5,719 nucleotides of DNA from Geothrix sp. (GTDB lineage: Bacteria > Acidobacteriota > Holophagae > Holophagales > Holophagaceae): contig JAMPXL010000090.1 in NCBI GenBank assembly GCA_023701165.1, positions 1 to 5,719 of the forward strand. The letters are read 5' to 3'. The position numbers and the translations under genes are program-made. The notes beneath the pieces were generated by a model. It ran no database searches and had not been told where the DNA came from. It saw only the letters and a list, made by a program, of their open reading frames with translations. This document shows positions 1-5,005 of the stretch, piece by piece. Each line of letters opens with the position of its first letter. The first letter of the stretch is position 1.

Positions 1-1376
1 CGGGCGGCGAAGGTGCTCCCTTCCCGCAGCGCGTCCGGGAGGGGCTCGTCCCCCTCCTTCCCGGCCAGGGGCCGGAGCCGGCGGGTGGCCTCGTCCTGGG
101 CCGCTTCCATCGCAGCTCCCGGCCTGGGCCTGGGGGAGACCGGTGCGCCCGCGGGTTCCTGGCCCCCGGTTCTCCTCCGGGCCGTTTCCAGCAGGGCCAG
201 CCATTCATCCTTGACCCGCAGCTCGGCGAGCATGGAACGGAAGGTCCGCGTGAGCACGCCCACCTCATCCTCCGTGGGGACGAGGGCCAGGGTTTCCGGG
301 GGCTCCCCTTCCGCCAGGGCCTGCGCGGCGGAGGCCAGGGCCTTGAGGGGGGCCGTCACCGTCCGGGCGGAGCGAAGGCTCAGGCCCAGCGCCACGAGGA
401 GCCCCGCGACCCCCACGGCCAGGATGGCCTTCTGCAGGTTGCGGAAGGGCGCCAGCAGGGGGTCCATGGGCATCAGCAGGACATCCGCCATCTCCAGGTC
501 CAGGGCATTCACCCCCCGCAGCGGGGAGATCATCCCCAGGTAGTTCCGCCCGCCCAGGCTGAAGGACAGCACCTTGGACCGCTGGCCATCCAGGACCTGG
601 GCCCGGACCGCCAGGAACGACGGCTCCCGGGACAGGAGGCGGTTCAGGGCCTCCGCTTCCGGCAGGGTCGTCCCCAGCGTCCGGAACTGGCTCAGGAGTG
701 CCAGGTGGGCGGAGGGATCTCCCCGCTGGGGCCCGGCGATGGCCAGCCGCCGCAGGTCGACGGCGGCCCGGTCATCCACCCGGACCCCCACCAGCATGGC
801 CCCCAGGGGCCTTCCCCCGGGGGATGCCAGAGGCCGGGCCACCGCGTGATAGACCCCGGGCCGGTCGCCCCAATCCACCCGGAGGAAGCCCCGGTAGGAA
901 GGACCCGGATGGCCTTCCGACATGGCGTCCTCGGGCGCCAGGGCCATCTGGAGGATGCCGGCGTCCGGGAAGGCGGGGCGGGCGCCCCTGGCGGTGCAGG
1001 CCAGGAGCGCGCCATCCGGCTTCACCACGAGGGCCACTTCCGCGCTCAGCCGGGGGAGGTTCTCCACCAGGGCGTCCGTGAGGCTGGTCGGGGCGCTCGA
1101 CTCCAGGGCCTGCTCGACGAGCGCGACGTTGCCGGAGTACTGGGCGAAGACCTCCAGCCCCGCATCCATGGAGCGTCCCTGCTGCTCGAAGGCCCGCTCC
1201 AGGACATAGCCGCCCGCCATGAGGCTGTCATGGGCGGTGGCCCTCGCCCCCCGCTCGGCCTCGCTGTAGGCCACCCAGAGGATGATCGACAGGAGCCCGA
1301 GGATGGCCGCCGCCTGCCGGATGAAGAAGGTCCACGCCAGCGTTCGGTACCAGCGGATGGGCGGCTGCATGGGCAT
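1..1376 (-). CDS. Cache/HAMP transmembrane sensor protein, C-terminus cut by window edge
   Basis: Seen: an uninterrupted minus-strand frame of 458 codons from ATG at 1376 to the left edge. Residues about 18-37 form a first membrane helix after a basic N-terminus, and about 316-334 form a second. The roughly 280 residues between them are a periplasmic sensory region resembling double-Cache domains (the AHDSLMAGGYVLERAF stretch after TM1 is typical). A HAMP domain follows at about 336-386, with the usual TAPLKALASAA helix, a Pro-Thr-Glu-Asp-Glu-Val-Gly connector and a second helix. A Pro/Arg-rich linker then leads to EGSTFAAR at the edge, which resembles the lead-in to bacterial Ser/Thr kinase domains. 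The output domain is not visible, so kinase, cyclase, EAL and methyl-accepting types remain possible. Start choice: ATG 1376 has GGAGAG 8 nt upstream; ATG 1370 (two codons later) has GAGG 7 nt upstream. It is divergent from the cupredoxin gene and probably senses a related envelope signal (inference). Confidence 0.85.
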   Translation of the reverse strand, partial: MPMQPPIRWYRTLAWTFFIRQAAAILGLLSIILWVAYSEAERGARATAHDSLMAGGYVLERAFEQQGRSMDAGLEVFAQYSGNVALVEQALESSAPTSLTDALVENLPRLSAEVALVVKPDGALLACTARGARPAFPDAGILQMALAPEDAMSEGHPGPSYRGFLRVDWGDRPGVYHAVARPLASPGGRPLGAMLVGVRVDDRAAVDLRRLAIAGPQRGDPSAHLALLSQFRTLGTTLPEAEALNRLLSREPSFLAVRAQVLDGQRSKVLSFSLGGRNYLGMISPLRGVNALDLEMADVLLMPMDPLLAPFRNLQKAILAVGVAGLLVALGLSLRSARTVTAPLKALASAAQALAEGEPPETLALVPTEDEVGVLTRTFRSMLAELRVKDEWLALLETARRRTGGQEPAGAPVSPRPRPGAAMEAAQDEATRRLRPLAGKEGDEPLPDALREGSTFAA

Positions 1377-1442
1377 CCCTCGGTCTCTCCATCGGTATAC
1401 TTGCCTCGAATCTACTCTGGATGCCCGGGAGCGTTTCCAAGC
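1377..1442. promoter_or_regulatory. Divergent intergenic region between sensor and cupredoxin genes
   Basis: These 66 bp separate two divergent start codons, so promoters and any operator for both genes must lie here or inside the coding ends. On the plus strand TATACT at 1396-1401 is a good -10 match, but no convincing -35 lies 16-18 bp upstream. On the minus strand the same spot reads AGTATACC, and TTGGAA at 1439-1434 could serve as a -35 without a good -10 partner. GGAG at 1428-1431, 11 nt before ATG 1443, is a slightly distant ribosome binding site for the cupredoxin. Shared control of both genes is likely from the layout; exact promoters are not resolved. Confidence 0.3.
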
Positions 1443-2117
1443 ATGTTGCGACCCCTTGCGCATGGCCTGTCCGCCCTGGCCCTGACCGCGCCGCTCCTGG
1501 CGGGCGGGCTCGCGGGGCCCGTGCGGCTGCGCGAGCGGGACGGCCGGCTGCGGGCCTCCCTGAAGGACTGCGTGGCCATCCTGGAGCCCGCGGAGGGGCC
1601 AGCCCTGGCGGTGCGCCCTTCGAAGCCGGTCTCCATCCGCACGGTGGGAAAGCAGTTCCTCCCCCGGGTGTCCATCGCCACCCCGGGCACCGAGGTCGCC
1701 TTCCCCAACCTGGACCACATCCTCCACAACGTGTTCAGCGTGACCCAGGGGAACCGCTTCGACACCGGGCACTACCAGCCCGGCGACGCGCCCCGGGTGA
1801 AGGTGGCGAACCCCGGCCTGGTGAAGCTCTACTGCAACGTCCATCACCAGATGAACGCGTTCCTCTGGGTGGTGGCCACCCCCTTCGCGCAGACCCTGGA
1901 CGGCCGGACGGGGGTCCAGTTCGATCAGGTCCCCGCGGGCACCTACCGGCTCCGCCTCTGGCATCCCGAAGCCGGCGAGAAGGCCTGGATGGTGAAGGTG
2001 GGCGCGGGCCTCACCGAGGGGGCCTGGGACCTGGAGGTCTCCCTGCCGGTCGTCGAGCCCCACAAGAACAAGTTCGGCCGGGACTATGCGCCGCCCGTGG
2101 ATGACCGGAACTACTAG
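1443..2117 (+). CDS. Exported cupredoxin (amicyanin/plastocyanin-like, 'methylamine utilization protein' type)
   Basis: A 224-residue protein with a signal-peptide-like N-terminus (MLRP, then a hydrophobic stretch to about residue 24 ending in Ala-Gly). Residues about 27-147 look like a type 1 copper fold. The LHNVFS motif supplies His95, and YCNVHHQMNAF supplies Cys131, His134 and Met137. This C-x2-H-x2-M spacing is that of amicyanin and shorter than that of plastocyanin. Residues about 150-202 form a second small beta-sandwich with the PAGTYRLRLWHPE signature of carboxypeptidase-regulatory-like domains. The family often carries the label 'methylamine utilization protein', but nothing else here belongs to methylamine oxidation, so that label should not be read as function. 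Likely role: periplasmic electron carrier or copper-binding protein (inference). ATG 1443 was chosen because the signal peptide starts there; the frame is open far upstream only as the antisense of the sensor gene. All four Cu ligands appear intact. It is convergent with the barrel gene. Confidence 0.88.
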   Translation: MLRPLAHGLSALALTAPLLAGGLAGPVRLRERDGRLRASLKDCVAILEPAEGPALAVRPSKPVSIRTVGKQFLPRVSIATPGTEVAFPNLDHILHNVFSVTQGNRFDTGHYQPGDAPRVKVANPGLVKLYCNVHHQMNAFLWVVATPFAQTLDGRTGVQFDQVPAGTYRLRLWHPEAGEKAWMVKVGAGLTEGAWDLEVSLPVVEPHKNKFGRDYAPPVDDRNY

Positions 2118-2124
2118 GCCCTAG
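2114..2124. repeat. Small palindrome spanning two convergent stop codons
   Basis: CTAGGCCCTAG has perfect 5-bp arms around a single central C. The left arm contains the TAG stop of the cupredoxin (2115-2117) and the right arm contains, on the other strand, the TAG stop of the barrel gene (2123-2121). Only 3 bp separate the two stops. The arms are too short and lack a T-run for an intrinsic terminator, so transcription from each side probably extends into the neighbour. Confidence 0.6.
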
Positions 2125-3179
2125 AACCGCTTCATCAGGACCAGCATCTTCCGCGTGACCCGGTACTCGTCGCCGTCGGCCTGCTGCCGGAGCACCACGA
2201 CCGAGGCGATCCACCGGCCCGGAAGGGGCAGGGAGGCCTCGAACCTGGGGCCCCGGGCCCGGCGGTAGAACCACCATTCATCGCCATTCACGGGATAGAG
2301 GGTGCCTGTGGAGGAAAGCCGCTGCCAGGTGAACGACAGCTGGGGCCAGTAGACCCGCTCGCGGCTTCCCGCCGTGACCTGCACTTCCTCGCTGGTCTCC
2401 CGGGTTTCCGGATTCCTCGCTTGGAACCACCGGGCCGACCACGGGAAGGCCGAGTTCCACGTACCCGAGGCCCCGCCCGCGTCCACCACCATCCGCTGCC
2501 GCTCCAGCGCGCTGCGGCCGGGGAGGGGCCTCAGGCGGGCGACACCGGGTTCCCACCCCAGGGTCCAGCGCCCCGCGTGGGCGGTCCAGGACCAGGGACC
2601 CGTGTCCAGCTTGAGGACCGCCTGCCCCGCAGCCAGATCCACCGCGCCTCCGAGGGGGGTGCGGACCCGCCCCACCGCCACCCGGACGCCCGCTTCCTGC
2701 AGGAGGCCTTCGAGGCCCCGGAACCCCGCCGTGCCCCCCACCCCCAGGAGGCGGAGGTCCCGGTCCCACAGGGCCTGCGAGCTCATCAGGCCGTTCTCCT
2801 GGAAGCCCACGCTCAGGGCCCCGAAGGCCCGCTCCGCCACCCAGGACACCTCGCCGCGGGCCACGTCGATCTGGGTCCCGTTGGACGGCTGCTGGTCCCA
2901 GCGGGGCGCGTTGAACCGGTTGCCGTCCGAGCCCACCGCCGAGCGGGTGCCCGCCTCCAGGCGCACGGCCCCGGAATCCCAGGACCAGCGGAGCCGGAGC
3001 TGGAGGCCCGCGCGGCGGAAGGAGTCCGGCGCATAGCCGGGATCCGAGAGCTGGTCGCCCCGGAACGTCCACTCCCAGGCGGGCTGCCAGGGGCCCGGCG
3101 CCTCCGGCGGGAAGGGCGCGGCCTCCTGGCCGAAGGCCAGGGCGGCCACGAGGGGGAAGGTCCAGCGACGGATCGGCAT
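2121..3179 (-). CDS. Predicted outer-membrane beta-barrel (porin-like) protein
   Basis: A 352-residue protein. The N-terminus MPIRRWTFPLVAALAFGQEA is a short Sec-type signal peptide with likely cleavage near residue 17-19. The mature part is rich in alternating polar/hydrophobic strands and aromatic residues (for example GLQLRLRWSWDSG at about 58-70, VYWPQLSFTWQRL at about 276-288, WIASVVVLRQQ at about 323-333). It ends in Arg-Phe, a C-terminal aromatic typical of BAM-assembled barrels. A polar segment at about 84-105 (GSDGNRFNAPRWDQQPSNGT) is a probable loop, reminiscent of porin or alginate-export-like proteins. No specific family is recognised with certainty and the substrate is unknown. 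Start is uncertain: ATG 3182 abuts GGAGG directly, ATG 3179 sits 3 nt from it, and an in-frame TTG at 3218 would add 13 mostly basic residues. It is convergent with the cupredoxin and divergent from the MocR-like regulator; a partnership with the cupredoxin is inferred from adjacency. Confidence 0.75.
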   Translation of the reverse strand: MPIRRWTFPLVAALAFGQEAAPFPPEAPGPWQPAWEWTFRGDQLSDPGYAPDSFRRAGLQLRLRWSWDSGAVRLEAGTRSAVGSDGNRFNAPRWDQQPSNGTQIDVARGEVSWVAERAFGALSVGFQENGLMSSQALWDRDLRLLGVGGTAGFRGLEGLLQEAGVRVAVGRVRTPLGGAVDLAAGQAVLKLDTGPWSWTAHAGRWTLGWEPGVARLRPLPGRSALERQRMVVDAGGASGTWNSAFPWSARWFQARNPETRETSEEVQVTAGSRERVYWPQLSFTWQRLSSTGTLYPVNGDEWWFYRRARGPRFEASLPLPGRWIASVVVLRQQADGDEYRVTRKMLVLMKRF

Positions 3180-3261
3180 CATCCTCCGGGGGGTGCGGTT
3201 CCGTGGATGGTAGTCCAATGCCCCGGGCCGGCGAAGGGCACCGGAGGGGCCCCCGTTCCCA

Positions 3262-3353
3262 AACCGGATCTGGTGATGGCCCGCCCGGCCCCCCAACCTG
3301 GAACGTGGGCCGTCCCGGCCGCCTTGACGGGATCTGTCCGCAACCGGATTCTG
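3262..3353 (+). repeat. GGATCTG-like repeated words, candidate operator
   Basis: AACCGGATCTGG at 3262-3273 and AACCGGATTCTG at 3342-3353 are near-identical direct copies differing by one inserted T. A shorter copy, GGGATCTG, lies at 3329-3336. The two downstream copies sit in the spacer and over the -10 of the candidate promoter, 16 bp apart; the distal copy is 64 bp further upstream. The arrangement suits repression by a dimeric wHTH regulator such as the adjacent MocR-like protein. The words are short and GC-rich, so chance remains possible. Confidence 0.35.
3324..3352 (+). promoter_or_regulatory. Candidate sigma70-like promoter for the MocR-like gene
   Basis: TTGACG (5 of 6 to TTGACA) at 3324-3329, a 17-bp spacer, then GATTCT at 3347-3352, which matches TATAAT at 3 of 6 including the key A2 and T6. 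The predicted transcript start near 3359 leaves a leader of only about 17 nt before the TTG start, just enough for the ribosome binding site. Best promoter candidate in the window, still unproven. Confidence 0.42.
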
Positions 3354-3364
3354 ACCCGAGCCAC

Positions 3365-3368
3365 GGAG
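3365..3368 (+). promoter_or_regulatory. Ribosome binding site that fixes a TTG start
   Basis: GGAG lies 7 nt before TTG at 3376. No in-frame ATG or GTG gives the full N-terminal GntR helix region, so this site supports the TTG as the true start. Confidence 0.7.
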
Positions 3369-3375
3369 TTCCATT

Positions 3376-4881
3376 TTGGGCAGCTGGGATCTCGCCATTG
3401 CGCTGGACCGATCCAATGCGGAGCCCCTGTACCTGCAGCTGGTGAAGGCCCTCGAGGAGGGCATCCGGAGCGGGCGCTTCAAGCCCGGGGACGCCCTGCC
3501 GGGAACCCGCGCCATGGCGGAGCTGCTGGGCGTCAACCGCAACACCGCCCTGGCCGCCTACCGGGAACTCGAGGCGGAAGGCTGGATCGAAGTCGCCCCG
3601 GACCGGGGCACCTTCGTCGCCCGGAAACAGCCCTTCGTCCTGGAGGTCGCCACGGGGATCTCCGCCCAGGATTCGGCCTCCTGGAAGCGGGCCACGCCCC
3701 CCAGCGGGCCCTTCTTCCAGCCGGGGGCGCCGGCGCTGGAGTCCTTCCAGCTGATCCCCGACACGACGGACCTGCGGCTGGCCCCCACGGAGGCCATCCA
3801 CCGGGCCTACGGCCGGGTGCTGAAGCTGCACCCGGAGCGGCTGCTGCAGCCGGGCTGGGATCCCAGGGGGTTTCTCGACCTGCGGGACTCGCTGGGCAAG
3901 ATGCTGCGCGACATGCGGGGCCTGACGGTGGAGGCCGGCAACCTCCTGCTCACCCGCGGCCTGATGAGCACCCTCAACCTGGTCTCCCGCGTGCTCTTCG
4001 CCCCCGGGGACGCCGTGGCCGTGGAGAACCCGGGGCTCTTCCGGGTGGCCGAAGCCTTCCGGGCCGCCGGGGCGCGGCTGTTCCCCGTCCCCGTGGACGC
4101 CCAGGGCCTGGATGTGGAGGCCCTCGAGGCCCTGCTGATCCAGGAGCCCATCCGCCTGCTGTATCTCACCGCCAGCCCCCAGCACCCCACCCAGGTGAGG
4201 CTGGACGCCGTCCGGCGCGCGCGCCTGCTGGAGCTGTCCAGGGTGCATGGGTTCCGGATCCTGGAGGGGGATCCGAGCCTGGGTTTCCACCGGGAGAAGA
4301 ACCCCAGCCTGCCCCTGGCCGCCGAGGATCCCCATGGCCGGGTGCTCTACTTCAGCAGCTTCGAGCAGATCCTCGCCCCGGGACTGCAGGTGGGGTTCCT
4401 GGCGGGCGAGGCTGGCCTCATCAAGGCCCTGGCCCAGCAGCGGCAGCTGGTGGACTGGCCCGGGAACCTGGTCCAGGAGGCCACCATCGAGGAGACCCTG
4501 CGGGACGGCGAGATCGTCCGGCACCTCCGGCGCATCCGCAAGCTCACCGAAGAACGTCGGGAGACCATGGTGGACCGGCTCCTGCTGCACCTGCACCCGG
4601 CCATCTCCGTGAAGAACCCGCAGGAGGGGCTCTCCCTCTGGGTGCGCGTGGCCGAGGGGGTGCCGCTGGAGGCCTGGACCGAGCGCTGCCTCGCCCACGG
4701 GGTGGTCTTCTACCCCGGGGCCCTCTACGACCTGCACCGCCAGACCCTCCCCCGCATCTGCCTCGGGTTTGCGGCCCACACCCTCGACGAGCAGAACGAA
4801 GCCTGCTCGCGCATGGCCCTCGCCCTGAAGGAGGCCCGCGCCGGCCTTCCGCGCGACCGGAACCCCGCCCCCCGGCGCTGA
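3376..4881 (+). CDS. MocR-type (GntR/aminotransferase fusion) regulator lacking the PLP lysine
   Basis: A 501-residue protein, usual length for MocR regulators. Residues about 1-83 are a GntR winged helix: PLYLQLVKALEEGIRSGRF, then PGDALPGTRAMAELLGVNRNT and the wing GWIEVAPDRGTFVA. Residues about 120-485 match the fold type I aminotransferase domain in order and spacing. Known MocR proteins bind PLP through a lysine in a motif like GTFSKxLxPGLRLGY; here it reads SSFEQILAPGLQVGF, so Gln331 replaces the lysine and Gln338 replaces the arginine. Other pocket positions also differ: TPSHQxPTG reads TASPQHPTQ (265-273), EDDYDSEF reads EGDPSLGF (297-304), and the usual Gly-x-Gln near 195-197 reads Gly-Leu-Met. 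Asp299 and an Arg460 resembling the carboxylate-binding arginine remain. Inference: a DNA-binding regulator whose effector domain no longer forms a PLP Schiff base. Divergent from the barrel gene, its likely target; autoregulation is plausible. Family assignment is firm, ligand unknown. Confidence 0.9.
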   Translation: MGSWDLAIALDRSNAEPLYLQLVKALEEGIRSGRFKPGDALPGTRAMAELLGVNRNTALAAYRELEAEGWIEVAPDRGTFVARKQPFVLEVATGISAQDSASWKRATPPSGPFFQPGAPALESFQLIPDTTDLRLAPTEAIHRAYGRVLKLHPERLLQPGWDPRGFLDLRDSLGKMLRDMRGLTVEAGNLLLTRGLMSTLNLVSRVLFAPGDAVAVENPGLFRVAEAFRAAGARLFPVPVDAQGLDVEALEALLIQEPIRLLYLTASPQHPTQVRLDAVRRARLLELSRVHGFRILEGDPSLGFHREKNPSLPLAAEDPHGRVLYFSSFEQILAPGLQVGFLAGEAGLIKALAQQRQLVDWPGNLVQEATIEETLRDGEIVRHLRRIRKLTEERRETMVDRLLLHLHPAISVKNPQEGLSLWVRVAEGVPLEAWTERCLAHGVVFYPGALYDLHRQTLPRICLGFAAHTLDEQNEACSRMALALKEARAGLPRDRNPAPRR

Positions 4882-4891
4882 GGCGCCGGGG
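4870..4891 (+). terminator. Strong hairpin with the MocR-like stop codon in its loop
   Basis: CCCCGGCGC (4870-4878) pairs perfectly with GCGCCGGGG (4883-4891), giving a 9-bp all-G/C stem around a TGAG loop whose TGA is the stop codon of the upstream gene. No T-run follows (CTTCGCCATCC), so it is not a classical intrinsic terminator. It could still act as a factor-assisted terminator or protect the transcript 3' end. The nearest T-run (4927-4932) is about 35 nt away, too far to be its tail. Confidence 0.45.
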
Positions 4892-5005
4892 CTTCGCCAT
4901 CCGGTTTCACAATTCCATATTCGTCGTTTTTTACATAGATAAACCCTTTCCTCCTGGCGCAATTCGGGTTCAATCATTAGGATTCACCCATCACCGGGAG
5001 CCCAT
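4892..5005 (+). promoter_or_regulatory. AT-richer intergenic gap, probable promoter region of the GGDEF gene
   Basis: This gap of about 114 bp is visibly AT-richer than the rest of the window between about 4905 and 4980, including a six-T run and several A/T-rich hexamers. Possible elements are TTCACA at 4906-4911 (5 of 6 to a -35, without a good -10 at normal spacing) and TAGGAT at 4978-4983 (4 of 6 to a -10, with only a weak -35 upstream). No coding frame is supported. I take it as a promoter region without choosing one promoter. Confidence 0.35.
4996..5000 (+). promoter_or_regulatory. Ribosome binding site that fixes a TTG start
   Basis: GGGAG lies 5 nt before TTG at 5006. No ATG or GTG start exists in frame between the AT-rich gap and the GGDEF domain that is better placed, so the TTG is preferred. 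Confidence 0.6.

Larger units (their letters stand above)
3183..3375. promoter_or_regulatory. Divergent control region between barrel gene and MocR-like regulator
   Basis: These 193 bp hold the upstream signals of two divergent genes. The plus-strand side has a recognisable promoter (listed separately). For the minus-strand barrel gene no convincing -35/-10 pair is seen; only the GGAGG (3187-3183) next to its ATG is clear. Three GGATCTG-like words lie in the region. MocR/GntR regulators commonly bind repeats in such divergent regions, so this is the natural place for an operator (inference). Confidence 0.5.

Noticed and set aside
13..1081. Several plus-strand open frames on the left
   Set aside because: They are antisense to the sensor gene, whose membrane helices and HAMP domain are recognisable in one continuous minus-strand frame.
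705..1442. Upstream in-frame extension of the cupredoxin frame
   Set aside because: The extension is antisense to the sensor gene, lacks domain-like sequence, and a proper signal peptide begins at ATG 1443.
4927..4932. T-run as tail of the upstream hairpin terminator
   Set aside because: It lies about 35 nt beyond the stem, too far for an intrinsic terminator.
2278..4977. A minus-strand open frame of about 900 codons across the barrel and regulator genes
   Set aside because: It is out of frame with the barrel and antisense to the MocR-like gene, with a composition dominated by Gly, Pro, Arg and Gln and no recognisable domains; high G+C leaves few stops in such frames.
4972..4984. AATC...GATT small inverted repeat as a possible operator or riboswitch piece
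   Set aside because: A 4-bp stem is too short to support, and no conserved c-di-GMP riboswitch core could be recognised around it.
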